64,000 nucleotides of DNA from Rhizobium mayense. Lineage in GTDB: Bacteria; Pseudomonadota; Alphaproteobacteria; Rhizobiales; Rhizobiaceae. The DNA lies in contig NZ_JARFYM010000002.1 of assembly GCF_030272705.1 (NCBI RefSeq), positions 496,001 to 560,000 on the forward strand, written 5' to 3'. The position numbers were made by a program, and so were the translations under genes. Positions 26,104-34,796 of the stretch are shown piece by piece. The notes beneath the pieces were generated by a model. The model had not been told where the DNA came from. It saw nothing but the letters and a program-made list of their open reading frames with translations, and ran no database searches. Numbering within the stretch: position 1 is the stretch's first letter; the number at the start of each line of letters is the position of its first letter.

Positions 26104-26931
26104 TCAGGCCGCGTCATGGCCGGCGATTTCGCTCTGCCACGGTGCAACGATCTTCTCGAGCCAACCGACCAGCGCCGTCAGCGCCACGGCGATAACCATG
26201 ATCAGTACGATCGGCACGAACATCTCAGCCGTCTGGAAAGCATTCGCCGAGGTGATGATGATTCCGCCAAGCCCGGAGATCGCCGTCTGGAATTCGGCGA
26301 TGACAATGCCGATGACGGCCTTGCCGATGCCGAGCCGCAAACCGGCCATGATGTAAGGGATCGTCGCGGGCAGGACGATGCCGCGCATGATCTGCGTTTG
26401 CGGGGCGCAAAAGGCTGTGCCGACCTCGATCAATGTCCTCGGTACGGCTTTCACGCCGAACCAGGTATTGAGACAGATCGGAAAGAAGGACAGCAGAAAA
26501 ACGATAACGGCCTTGACCATGAAGCCAAGACCGAACCACAGGATCATCAACGGCACGAGAGCGATTAGCGGGGTCGCATAGCCGGCGGTGACATAGATGC
26601 CGAAAGCCGATTCCAGAAAGCGGTAACGTCCGAGCAGCAGGCCGACAGGAATGCCGATGATGGCGGCGGCGACATAGCCGGCCGCAAAAGGCTGGCTGCT
26701 TTCAATGAAGGCCTGAAGCAACCGCCCATCCCGCATCATGTTAAGAAAGGCGACGAAGATGGCGCTCGGATAGGTGCCGAGCAAGGGATTGGCGCTGCGG
26801 CCGAAATATTCCCAAAGCGCGACCGCGATGACGACCGATATGGTCGTGATCATCCAGCCCGGCATCGACCAGCGGACGTTGTCGCCGGCGGACGTTTTCG
26901 AAACAGTTCTTCCTGCTTCCGTTGTCGTCAT
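26104..26931 (-). CDS. ABC transporter permease, SsuC/TauC-like
   Basis: A 275-residue inner-membrane permease of the nitrate/sulfonate/taurine family with about six helices. The EAA loop reads IEVGTAFCAPQTQIMRGIVLPATIPYIMAGLRLGIGKAVIGIVIAEF (about residues 165-215). It is the last gene of the binding-protein, ATPase, permease order. The family imports taurine, sulfonates, nitrate, pyrimidine precursors and aromatic acids. The cluster context favours a heteroaromatic or ureido-type acid. Confidence 0.92.
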   Translation of the reverse strand: MTTTEAGRTVSKTSAGDNVRWSMPGWMITTISVVIAVALWEYFGRSANPLLGTYPSAIFVAFLNMMRDGRLLQAFIESSQPFAAGYVAAAIIGIPVGLLLGRYRFLESAFGIYVTAGYATPLIALVPLMILWFGLGFMVKAVIVFLLSFFPICLNTWFGVKAVPRTLIEVGTAFCAPQTQIMRGIVLPATIPYIMAGLRLGIGKAVIGIVIAEFQTAISGLGGIIITSANAFQTAEMFVPIVLIMVIAVALTALVGWLEKIVAPWQSEIAGHDAA

Positions 26932-26943
26932 AATTCCTACTCC

Positions 26944-27720
26944 TTAGGCGGCCTGCCGTTCGCTGTCGTGCAAGGCTTCCCAAATCATGGTCCGTTTCCG
27001 CGAATATTCCTCGGACGTGCGAACGGCGCGCATATCGGCCCGATCACGGCCGAGTTCGACCGGGATGATCTGTCCGATAGAGCCTTTGCGCATGACGACG
27101 ACGCGGTCGGCCAGCATGACCGCCTCGTCGAGATCGTGCGTGACGATGATGATGGTTTTGCCGGTCTTGGCGTGAATGGACAGGAGCTCGCCATGCAGCG
27201 TTTCGCGCGTCTGCGAGTCCAGAGCGCCGAAGGGTTCGTCCATCAGTAGCACCTCGGGATCGATGGCGAGCGCCCGCGCAATGCCGGCGCGCTGCTTCAT
27301 GCCGCCAGACAGTTGATGCGGCCTTCGCGTGCGAGCATGACTGAGGCCGACGAGTTCAAGATAATGGCCGGCAGCGCGAGACAATTCCGGCTCCTTGACG
27401 CCCTTCATCTCCAAGCCGTAGCCGATATTGCTCAGCGTGTTGCGCCAGGGCAGCAGTTCCGCATGCTGGAATACCATGCCGCGATCGTAGCCGCAGCCCG
27501 AGATCGGCCGGCCAGCGACCCGCACCTGACCCGACGTCGCCGTTTCGAGGCCCATGATGATCCGCAGCAAGGTGGTCTTTCCACAGCCGCTCGGGCCGAT
27601 CAACGCGATGATCTCACCCTTCTCGACACCGAACGAGACACCGTCGAGGGCGCGCGCGAATTCGACGCCCGAACGTGTGCGAAATGATTTGACGATGTTC
27701 TGCACCTCCAGATGGGCCAT
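26944..27720 (-). CDS. ABC transporter ATPase, SsuB/TauB-like
   Basis: A 258-residue ATPase. Walker A is GPSGCGKTT (about 42-50), the signature is LSGGMKQR, Walker B is LLMDEPFGALD and the H-loop is THD, all intact. The start at 27720 has AAGGAGG 7 nt upstream; longer readings lack conserved sequence. It lies 27 nt after the binding-protein gene and 12 nt before the permease gene. It energises uptake by this NMT1-type importer. Confidence 0.94.
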   Translation of the reverse strand: MAHLEVQNIVKSFRTRSGVEFARALDGVSFGVEKGEIIALIGPSGCGKTTLLRIIMGLETATSGQVRVAGRPISGCGYDRGMVFQHAELLPWRNTLSNIGYGLEMKGVKEPELSRAAGHYLELVGLSHARTRRPHQLSGGMKQRAGIARALAIDPEVLLMDEPFGALDSQTRETLHGELLSIHAKTGKTIIIVTHDLDEAVMLADRVVVMRKGSIGQIIPVELGRDRADMRAVRTSEEYSRKRTMIWEALHDSERQAA

Positions 27721-27746
27721 GCAGAGTCCTCCTTGGGTGGATCGGC

Positions 27747-28727
27747 TTATTTCTTGACGGTCGCCAATGCTTCCATACGAACGCTGTCGTCGACGAAGTT
27801 GTGGACATCGGCCTTCTGCCGCAGGGCGCCGAGGCGCACCATCTGATCGTCGGTCCATTGTAAATTGTCGAGGGGGATCGCCAGATCCGTCGCAATCGCA
27901 TTATATTTGATGGCCTCGTCATAGATGAATTCCGCCGTCTTGTCGCTGTCGGGCAGATGGGCGACCTTGCGGGCGAGCGCGATCATCGCGTCCTTATTGT
28001 TGACTGCGTAAGTCAACCCTTCCATTTCGGATGCGAGGAAGTTCACCATGTCCTGACGGCGTTGCTTGATCTTGGCGCCCGTCGTCATGATGCAGACCTT
28101 GACGAATTTCGGCGTCACTTCCGCACCTGCCAGCAGCGGCTTGATGTTGAGCGTGTCCGCGCTGACCGCAAACTCGCTGGAGCTGGCGGCGGCGGAGACA
28201 ACGCCCGAGCTTATCGCACGCACGCGGTCGGCGCTGCCGCCGGCATTGGCGTATCGCACATCGCTGCCGGAAATGCCGACCGCCTCAAGTGCAAGCTGGC
28301 CGAACAGCGCCGGAAGCGAGCCGGGGGCGGAGACGCCCACCGCCTTGCCCTTCAGGTCGGCGGGCGTTGCAATATTCTTGGCGGCGAAGATCGTGTAGGT
28401 CATGCCCGGCCAGTTGCAGCCGATGATCTTGATGTCTGCATGCTGATGCATAGCAGCGAAAGCAACGACGGGGCTCGCTTCAAAACTATCCAGCTCTCCG
28501 GCAATCAGAGCTTTCAGCGCCGTCGGGCCGCCGGTGAATTCCACCATGTTGATATCGAGATTGCGCTTGGCGGCAAAGCCGCCTTCGGCAGCCTGGAACA
28601 GAAATCCGGAATCGCCTTTCGCTTCGACGATGCCGTGTTTCCACACATCCGCGGCATACGCGGTCCCTGCCATCAAAGCACCTGCAACTGCAAAAAAGCC
28701 ACCGCGAATAAACGTTTTCGCCAACAT
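27747..28727 (-). CDS. ABC transporter substrate-binding protein, NMT1/SsuA-like
   Basis: A 326-residue periplasmic binding protein with a Sec signal (MLAKTFIRGGFFAVAGALMAGTAYA, cleavage about residue 25). The fold is NMT1/TauA-like (AAEGGFAAKRNLDINMVEFTGGPTALKALIAGELDSFEAS). Two ATGs lie 6 nt apart; 28727 is favoured because GGAGG is then 9 nt upstream, while 28733 leaves only 3 nt. It diverges from the isochorismatase-family gene across an operator-rich gap and is first in the importer operon. Confidence 0.9.
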   Translation of the reverse strand: MLAKTFIRGGFFAVAGALMAGTAYAADVWKHGIVEAKGDSGFLFQAAEGGFAAKRNLDINMVEFTGGPTALKALIAGELDSFEASPVVAFAAMHQHADIKIIGCNWPGMTYTIFAAKNIATPADLKGKAVGVSAPGSLPALFGQLALEAVGISGSDVRYANAGGSADRVRAISSGVVSAAASSSEFAVSADTLNIKPLLAGAEVTPKFVKVCIMTTGAKIKQRRQDMVNFLASEMEGLTYAVNNKDAMIALARKVAHLPDSDKTAEFIYDEAIKYNAIATDLAIPLDNLQWTDDQMVRLGALRQKADVHNFVDDSVRMEALATVKK

Positions 28728-28823
28728 AAGCATTCTCCTCCCACAGGCGCAAAGCGCGCGGATCACCTGACCAACTACGAACTCTCAGCCCGTTCACCAC
28801 CCGCTTCAATTCGATGTCATCTT

Positions 28824-28852
28824 GTCATAGTGTATGTTTGCCATACAAACAT
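28824..28852. promoter_or_regulatory. Overlapping palindromes, shared cluster operator (site 2)
   Basis: GTCATAGTGTATGTT at 28824-28838 matches site 1 at 12 of 15 positions. It overlaps TGTATG-N5-CATACA (28831-28847) and ATGTTTG-N5-CAAACAT (28834-28852). A further half-site, CTATGTCAT, follows at 28855. The block lies between the divergent importer and isochorismatase-family genes. Confidence 0.6.
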
Positions 28853-28958
28853 AACTATGTCATAAGTCAAGTCCGCGGACCGAATGTTTCCGGACGGGCT
28901 TGGGCAATGTGTAGGTCACAAAGCGTTCCGGGCTGTCTTTTCAAGGGAGAGAGAGAAC

Positions 28959-29705
28959 ATGGGCGAGAGAATTTGGGACAAATTTCTGACAGAGCGGGAC
29001 AAGGCCGTGTTCGAGCTTGCGGGCTACGGCGTGCGGCAAGGTTTTGGCAAAAGGCCGGCCCTTTTGGTCGTCGACGTCAACTATGCCTTTTGCGGTGACC
29101 GCCGTGAGCCTCTATTGGAATCTGTCAAGCGCTGGCGCCAGTCCGGTGGTGAAGCCGCCTGGGACGCGCTGCCGATCATCCGCAAATTGATCGACGTCGC
29201 CCATGACCGCGAATTGCCGGTCATCTACACCACTGGCGTCCGCCGGGCCGACAATTGGGATGCCGGCGGCTGGGCCTGGAAAAACGGCCGCAGCGGCGAG
29301 AAACCGGCCGGTACCAACCAGGACGGCAACGAGATCATGCCGCAAATCGCTCCCAGCCCGCAGGATCTCGTCATCTACAAGCAGAAGCCAAGCGGCTTTC
29401 ATGGCACGAATCTTGCCAGTTACCTCACGCTGCTTGGCTGCGATAGCCTGATCGTTGCCGGGACAGCGACCAGCGGTTGCGTCCGCGCGACCGTCGTCGA
29501 TGCCTTCAGCTACAATTATCGTGTGACGATGGTCGAGGACGCCTGTTTCGAGCGATCGGAAGCCAGCCACGCGATCGCGCTGTGCGATCTCAATGCCAAA
29601 TATGCCGACGTGATCGATAGCGAAGAGGTCCTCGCCTTCATGGAGGGCCTGCCGCGCGGCATGTTCAACCTGCCGAAGGGGCCAGCACGGAAGGCGGCCG
29701 AATAG
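28959..29705 (+). CDS. Isochorismatase-family amidohydrolase (N-carbamoylsarcosine amidase / maleamate amidase-like)
   Basis: A 248-residue cysteine hydrolase. The catalytic triad is visible as D39 (LLVVDVNYAF), Lys in YKQKPSGFHGT (K143, or K141) and C174 (ATSGCVRATV). The ATSGCVRAT form is that of N-carbamoylsarcosine and maleamate amidases rather than true isochorismatases. The ATG at 28959 has AAGGGAGA upstream. It should release ammonia from an amide or ureido intermediate in the cytoplasm. It is followed by an alpha/beta hydrolase, a pairing also seen in nicotinate (NicF/NicD) and Rut pathways. Confidence 0.9.
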   Translation: MGERIWDKFLTERDKAVFELAGYGVRQGFGKRPALLVVDVNYAFCGDRREPLLESVKRWRQSGGEAAWDALPIIRKLIDVAHDRELPVIYTTGVRRADNWDAGGWAWKNGRSGEKPAGTNQDGNEIMPQIAPSPQDLVIYKQKPSGFHGTNLASYLTLLGCDSLIVAGTATSGCVRATVVDAFSYNYRVTMVEDACFERSEASHAIALCDLNAKYADVIDSEEVLAFMEGLPRGMFNLPKGPARKAAE

Positions 29706-29784
29706 GATTCCGTCGCGGGCGGACCCCGAAAAATCCGCTGCCGCGGCACCAGCATCTCCCATGTTCATACAGGAATAGACCGAC

Positions 29785-30600
29785 ATGACCTCCCAAGCGA
29801 CACATTTCGAATTCGCCACGACCCGTGACGGCACCCGCATTTCCTATCAGCTCGTACCTGGCAACGGTCGCGGCCGCTGTGTGCTGGTGCATTCGCTGGC
29901 GATGGACAAAAGCTTCTGGAATTCGACCGTGGCTGCCCTTGCCGGCGCTTATGACGTTCTGGTCCTGGATTGCCGCGGCCACGGCAAGTCAGACAAGCCC
30001 AAAGGTCCTTACAGCGTCGAACAATTCGCCGATGACATCGCCGACGTCATGGATCATGTCGGCTGGACTTCGGCCGTGGTCGCTGGCGCATCCATGGGCG
30101 GCTGCGTCACCCTGGCATTTGCCGGGCGGCACCCGAAACGGATCGATGGGCTCGGCCTGTTCGACACAACCGCCTGGTACGGCGAAAATGCGCCGGAAGC
30201 CTGGGCCGAGCGCGGCAACAAGGCGCTGAAGGAAGGCCTTTCCTCGCTCGTCGGCTTCCAGAAAACCCGCTGGTTCGGCGATGCCTTCCGAGAAGCGAAC
30301 CCCAAGATTCTCGACGCCGCCATCGAGGTCTTCCTGGCCAATGACCTGCCGGCCTATGCCGCCACATGCGCCATGTTGGGTGCAGCCGACCTGCGCGCCT
30401 TTCTGCCGAAATTCGATTTCCCCTGCGAGATCAGGGTCGGTTCCGAGGACTACGCCACCCCGCCGGAGATGGCAAAATACCTCGCTGACCACATTCCCGG
30501 TGCGAAGATGGAAATCATGGAAGGCGTGCGGCACTTCTCGCCTCTCGAAGTCCCCGCGGTGATCGCCGACGCGCTCAAGACGCTTGCAAAAGCGGCCTGA
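29785..30600 (+). CDS. Alpha/beta hydrolase (enol-lactonase / NicD-like)
   Basis: A 271-residue alpha/beta-hydrolase. The nucleophile is S103 in GASMGG, the acid is probably the Asp in VGSEDYATPP, and the base is the His in GVRHFSPLE; VLVHSLAMDKSFW marks the oxyanion region. The overall pattern is that of 3-oxoadipate enol-lactonase (PcaD) and N-formylmaleamate deformylase (NicD). It lies 79 nt after the amidase gene and before xdhC. It is likely to hydrolyse a ring-opened or lactone intermediate. The substrate is not determined. Confidence 0.88.
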   Translation: MTSQATHFEFATTRDGTRISYQLVPGNGRGRCVLVHSLAMDKSFWNSTVAALAGAYDVLVLDCRGHGKSDKPKGPYSVEQFADDIADVMDHVGWTSAVVAGASMGGCVTLAFAGRHPKRIDGLGLFDTTAWYGENAPEAWAERGNKALKEGLSSLVGFQKTRWFGDAFREANPKILDAAIEVFLANDLPAYAATCAMLGAADLRAFLPKFDFPCEIRVGSEDYATPPEMAKYLADHIPGAKMEIMEGVRHFSPLEVPAVIADALKTLAKAA

Positions 30601-30647
30601 AAACAAAGGTGCTGTCGTGGCCGTTCGATAGGACAAGGTCTGGCTTC

Positions 30648-31610
30648 ATGAAAAATGCTGACGGCAGTTGGGAAGCGTTCGACGATTACGTGCTCGATTT
30701 CGCGCTGGAGCGGATGCGCCTCGGCGAAAAGGTTGCGCTTGTCACGCTCGTGAAGATCGAGGGTTCCTCACCCCGGCCCGTCGGCGCACAAATGGCCGTG
30801 TCCGAAACCGGCGAATGGGTCGGCTATCTCTCGGGCGGCTGCATCGAACGCGCTGTGGTTGCCGAAGCCATGGAGGCGATTGGCGAGGGCAAGAACAGAA
30901 CCGTCCGCTACGGGCGCGGCTCGAAATATATCGATATCCAGCTCCCCTGCGGCAGCGCCATCGAATTGGCCTTCGATGTCGAGACGAAAGAGGCAGACCT
31001 CGCCGCCATCGACGCGCGGCTGACGAAGCGATTGTCGGCGGTCATGAAAGTCCCCATGCCGGATACTGCCGGCAACGAATCGACGCTACGGCAATATCAG
31101 CCGAGAAAGAAATTGATCATAGCGGGTGTCGGCCCGGCGGCAGTGCAACTGGCGCGCATGGCGACGATCGGCGGCTTCGATGTCGCGGTCTGGTCCTATG
31201 ACGAAGCTACGCTGCAACGCCTGGCAACCCACATGATAAAAACAGTTGCGCTTACCGGATCGAAACATCCTCCCAGGATGGAAGCCGATGCGCGGACGGC
31301 CATCGTTTTCATGTTCCATGACCATGAATGGGAACTGGAGATAATGCCGTCCGCGCTCGGCACCGATGCCTTCTATGTCGGCGCGATGGGCAGCCGCGCG
31401 ACACATCGCCTGCGGGTCCGCCAATTGGCGGAACGAGGAATTTCTGAAGCCCAGATCGACCGGATCCACGGACCCGCCGGCCTTTTTGCCGGCAGCAAGA
31501 GCGCCGCCGACATTGCGCTCTCGATCCTGGCCGAAATCATGCAGCCGGCTCAAACCCACGAGGCGTCGAAGCCAAGCGCCGGCATGCCGAGACAGGATAC
31601 CGCCGCATAG
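30648..31610 (+). CDS. XdhC/CoxF family protein, molybdenum hydroxylase maturation factor
   Basis: A 320-residue XdhC family protein. The N-terminal domain has EGSSPRPVGAQMAV and YLSGGCIE (about 32-65), and the C-terminal Rossmann-like XdhC domain has LIIAGVGPAAVQLARMA and YVGAMGSRATHRLRVRQLAERG. XdhC binds molybdenum cofactor, assists its sulfuration and inserts it into xanthine-dehydrogenase-type enzymes. This supports the assignment of the 16.6-22 kb operon as a functional molybdenum hydroxylase. The start at 30648 gives the family N-terminus. A long perfect stem-loop follows it. Confidence 0.92.
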   Translation: MKNADGSWEAFDDYVLDFALERMRLGEKVALVTLVKIEGSSPRPVGAQMAVSETGEWVGYLSGGCIERAVVAEAMEAIGEGKNRTVRYGRGSKYIDIQLPCGSAIELAFDVETKEADLAAIDARLTKRLSAVMKVPMPDTAGNESTLRQYQPRKKLIIAGVGPAAVQLARMATIGGFDVAVWSYDEATLQRLATHMIKTVALTGSKHPPRMEADARTAIVFMFHDHEWELEIMPSALGTDAFYVGAMGSRATHRLRVRQLAERGISEAQIDRIHGPAGLFAGSKSAADIALSILAEIMQPAQTHEASKPSAGMPRQDTAA

Positions 31611-31654
31611 AACTATCGATTAAGGGCGGGATGCGTTTCCCTCGCGTCCTGACG

Positions 31655-31687
31655 ATTGAGGCCGGCCACCGATGTGCCGGCCTCAAT
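31655..31687. terminator. Stem-loop terminator between convergent genes
   Basis: ATTGAGGCCGGC (31655-31666) and GCCGGCCTCAAT (31676-31687) form a perfect 12-bp stem with a 9-nt loop between xdhC and the convergent permease. T-rich sequence (TCGTTTC) follows on the plus strand, so it may serve both directions. Confidence 0.7.
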
Positions 31688-31706
31688 TCGTTTCAAAGGC
31701 GTGGCC

Positions 31707-33110
31707 TCAATGTCCGGCCCGACCGCCGCTGACGACTGCCTTGGGCTGCTTCGCTCCACCGACAGCGATTTCCCGCGCCGGAGCCGCCGAACAAAGCAGT
31801 GAATGCAGAACGACCAGCGTCAGCCCGCCCGAGATCACCGGCTGCTGCAGGATCATCTGCAGCACCAGCGGCATGGCATGCAGTGCATCGGGCGTCACGA
31901 ACAAGCCGCCCAGTCCCACCAGAAAGGCAAGGCCGGCCGCAATCAGCCGACGATCGTCCCACTCGACCTGCGCGAGGATATGGACTCCGTGCATGAACAC
32001 GATGCCGAACAATAGCGTCGCCGCAGCCGAAATGACCGGCAGGGGAACGACGACCAGCAACATGTCGAACTTGATGCAGCCGCCGAAAATGATCAGCAGC
32101 AGCCCGGCCGCCAACGTCGCATAGCGCGATCCAACCCGCGTCGTCCGCAGCATGCCGATATTGTCAGGATAGACGATGGTGCTGAAGCCGCCGAACAGGC
32201 CAGCTACTACCGAGCCTATACCGACGCCGAAAATGCCTTCCGACATGCGTCCGGGCGTAAGCTTCTCTCCACCCCAGTCCGCCACCGTCTGATAGAGCGC
32301 CATGGAGCCCATGCCGGCGGGAATGAGCACCAGCAGGAAGACAATGACCAGATCGAGACGGACCCCGTAGCCGAAGGGGAAAAGCTTCGGCTCCACGATG
32401 AAAGGCGCCGAGACGACGGGCGCAAGCGAAATGGGGCTGAACAGAGCGTAACACAGCGTGCCGAGCGCCAGACCGATGAGAATAGCGACGCGGCGAAACC
32501 GCTTGCCACCCCACAGCATGGCAGCGACGATGCCAACAACGGCAACCGCGCCCGACAGCAGGTTGATCGTGGGAAATCCGGGGCTCGTCGGCTGGCCGAT
32601 CCAGTTCGGCAAGGCCACGCTGGCGATCTGGATCATGATCAGCATGACCATCATGCCCGAGATGATCGGCACCCTCAGGAAGCGCGCGAAAATGCCGATG
32701 ACGCTCCATCCGCGGATCGGCAGGCTCAATACACACCAGATCAATGAGGCCACGAAGAATGAGCCATAAGCGACGCCCAGTCCGCCGCTCTGCAAATGTC
32801 CGACCGTGAGCAGTGCCGCGAAGCTGCCGGCATACGGCCCCTGCGCGATCGGCAGCCGCAACAGGATGATCGACTGCAGGATGGTGATGATGCCGCAGAC
32901 GATAAAAGTCATGCCATAGAGATAGGCAATCTGGTCCGCCGGTAGATTGAAAGCCCGGCCCATGATGCCGGGGAAAACGAACATGCCAGTCATGCCGAAC
33001 ACGTTCTGCATGCCAAGAAGCACGAATTGCGATGGTGTCAACCGCCCATTGATACCGATATCGAATACACCTTGCGCTGCGGGCTGATCAGACAAATTTC
33101 TTACCTCCAT
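31707..33110 (-). CDS. NCS2 family nucleobase/xanthine-uracil permease
   Basis: A 467-residue inner-membrane symporter of the NCS2 (nucleobase-ascorbate transporter) family with about 12-14 helices. The region GGFSTIVYPDNIGMLRTTRVGSR resembles the NAT signature area, and GMGSMALYQTVADWGGEKLTPGRMSEG precedes it. Substrates in the family are purines, uracil and relatives. The start is uncertain: ATG at 33110 has AGGGG upstream, but a stronger GGAGGTAAG precedes an in-frame TTG at 33095. A cluster palindrome lies 106 nt upstream, which links uptake of a nucleobase-like compound to this gene cluster. Confidence 0.9.
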   Translation of the reverse strand: MEVRNLSDQPAAQGVFDIGINGRLTPSQFVLLGMQNVFGMTGMFVFPGIMGRAFNLPADQIAYLYGMTFIVCGIITILQSIILLRLPIAQGPYAGSFAALLTVGHLQSGGLGVAYGSFFVASLIWCVLSLPIRGWSVIGIFARFLRVPIISGMMVMLIMIQIASVALPNWIGQPTSPGFPTINLLSGAVAVVGIVAAMLWGGKRFRRVAILIGLALGTLCYALFSPISLAPVVSAPFIVEPKLFPFGYGVRLDLVIVFLLVLIPAGMGSMALYQTVADWGGEKLTPGRMSEGIFGVGIGSVVAGLFGGFSTIVYPDNIGMLRTTRVGSRYATLAAGLLLIIFGGCIKFDMLLVVVPLPVISAAATLLFGIVFMHGVHILAQVEWDDRRLIAAGLAFLVGLGGLFVTPDALHAMPLVLQMILQQPVISGGLTLVVLHSLLCSAAPAREIAVGGAKQPKAVVSGGRAGH

Positions 33111-33116
33111 AACCAT

Positions 33117-33521
33117 TCCCCTGCCCGCCGCGCCACACCGCGTCCCCCGCAGGGTCAAAACCTTCCACGGTGAAGCATCGAATAGCTCTTTGCTACACCG
33201 TCAGTTGGTACGATTGTCATACAATATGTCTTTTCTCAAGAGGGCATAGTCAGCTTTATAAGTCTCCCGGTCTTTTTGGGTGGTACTGTAGGACGGCGTA
33301 GCTGCCGAGCTATGGCGACAGAGCTGCAGCGCCAGCCTCTCGCTGACACTTATCGCTGGAGGGATCTTAAGTCCCTTGCTGGCTCAAGGAGGGCCGTTGC
33401 CATCGGAGGGTGTCATCGTCGTACCGCCCGGTCGATGGTTCAGGGCAAATGGCAGACCGCAATGCGGGTTACGCCGGAGCAGAGCTCACGGGAGAGCCAT
33501 GGTGTCCCGGTCGGTCGTATC
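33117..33521. other. Intergenic region with operator and no recognisable gene
   Basis: About 400 nt separate the NCS2 permease start from the end of the aminotransferase gene. The part next to the permease holds the operator at 33216-33230. The rest, about 33240-33521, contains open frames on the plus strand with no familiar protein pattern. I see no hairpin, repeat or RNA gene that I can support. Confidence 0.5.
33216..33230. promoter_or_regulatory. 15-bp palindrome, shared cluster operator (site 3)
   Basis: GTCATACAATATGTC is upstream of the NCS2 permease. Its reverse complement, GACATATTGTATGAC, matches site 1 at 13 of 15 positions. It also contains TTGTCATACAA, which fits the TNGTNNNACNA pattern known for FadR-type GntR proteins. 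Confidence 0.6.
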
Positions 33522-34658
33522 CTATTGACCGTTTCGCAGGAGGTAGGAGCGCATCGCCGCGATACCTTCTTCGATATTGGCGCGCCCGAAGCCGATGCGA
33601 AATCGGTTATCGGGCGTCGGGTTGAGTTCGGAGCGATAGATGCTGGCTGGCAGCAAAAGCACGCCCGCGCTTTCCACGAGATTGCGTGCGAAATTTTCCA
33701 CTCCATCGGCGCCTTTGTAGCGTGGATAGCCGACGCAGCCGCCGTCTGGGGTATACCATTCGAACAACCCCTCGAATTCTTCGAACAAGGCCTTCAGCTG
33801 GCTGAGGTTGCCGGCGACCAGGCGATTGTTGCGTTCGAGGATTCTGCCGGCATTCTGCAGCGCGATCTTCGCCAGGCTTTCGCTTGGAGCGGCGTTGCAG
33901 ATCGAAATATAGTGCTTCATCCGCTCCATGCGGGAGATCACGGCGCGGTCCCGGCAAGCGATCCATCCGATACGCAGGCCGGGAAGCCCGTAGGCCTTGG
34001 ACGTCACCGCGAGCGAAAGACCGCGTTCATAAACATCGGCCGCCGCCGGAAGCTGCGGTTTGCCGTCGATGCTCAGGCCGCGATAGACCTCGTCGCTAAA
34101 GAGCCAGATGCCATGTTCGCGGCAGAGTTCCACCAAGGCATCGAACCTGTCCCTTTCAAGGATCTTGCCGGTCGGGTTGTGCGGAAAATTAATGGAAATC
34201 AGCTTCGTATTCGGCCGGATTGCCGCCCGCACCGCACCAATATCGAGCGACCAGCCGTCGGCCGGATCGAGCGCAACCCCGGAGGCTTCGCAGATACTGA
34301 GCGGCACCGTTTCGGCCGACTGGTAATTCGGCGTCACCACGATCGCATGGTCACCCTTTTCGAGGAGGACATGCATGGCAATGTAAATTCCCTCGCCCGC
34401 GCCCGCGAAACAGAGAATATCCGCGGGCTCCATCTGTTCGTACAGGCCGGTAATGATCTCTCGTAGTTCCGGATCGCCAAAGGTTTCCGTGTAGCCAAGC
34501 CATTGGCTGTTGAATGCCGCCTGCTGCGCCGCCGTCCCCATCGCCAGAAGCTCGTCCATCGTCATGCTCTGTGCATCGGACGCCGTCATGTGATAGCGCG
34601 CCGTGAACTCCCATTTCGAGAAATAGGTCTCGAGCTTGAAATCGGGCAATGCCGGCAT
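33522..34658 (-). CDS. Aminotransferase class I/II (PLP-dependent)
   Basis: A 378-residue fold-type I aminotransferase. Motifs are INFPHNPTG (Asn for PLP), LFSDEVYRG (Asp and Tyr), SKAYGLPGLRIGW (Schiff-base Lys) and NRFRIGFGR (substrate carboxylate Arg). It begins with MPALPDFKLETYFSKWEFTARYHMTASDAQSM, a form seen in a clade of uncharacterised amino-acid aminotransferases. The ATG at 34658 has GGAG about 9 nt upstream. It diverges from a YheO/DauR-like regulator with a palindrome between them, so its amino-acid substrate is probably also the regulator's signal. Confidence 0.92.
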   Translation of the reverse strand: MPALPDFKLETYFSKWEFTARYHMTASDAQSMTMDELLAMGTAAQQAAFNSQWLGYTETFGDPELREIITGLYEQMEPADILCFAGAGEGIYIAMHVLLEKGDHAIVVTPNYQSAETVPLSICEASGVALDPADGWSLDIGAVRAAIRPNTKLISINFPHNPTGKILERDRFDALVELCREHGIWLFSDEVYRGLSIDGKPQLPAAADVYERGLSLAVTSKAYGLPGLRIGWIACRDRAVISRMERMKHYISICNAAPSESLAKIALQNAGRILERNNRLVAGNLSQLKALFEEFEGLFEWYTPDGGCVGYPRYKGADGVENFARNLVESAGVLLLPASIYRSELNPTPDNRFRIGFGRANIEEGIAAMRSYLLRNGQ

Positions 34659-34739
34659 GACGGGTTTCTCCAACTTGGGACTGTGATTGGATCGCCGCAG
34701 GGCGGGCGAGAAGATCAGAGACGTCAGGGTAGAAGTGTG

Positions 34740-34754
34740 TTGACATTTTGTCAA
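34740..34754. promoter_or_regulatory. Inverted repeat in divergent promoter, candidate DauR-like operator
   Basis: TTGACA-TTT-TGTCAA gives a perfect -35 hexamer on both strands. On the minus strand TACCCT lies 17 nt downstream of TTGACA, toward the aminotransferase. Binding here would block both promoters. Confidence 0.5.
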
Positions 34755-34796
34755 ATACAGAGATTTTGTAGCGTCACAAAGTTAGGAATGCCGCAA

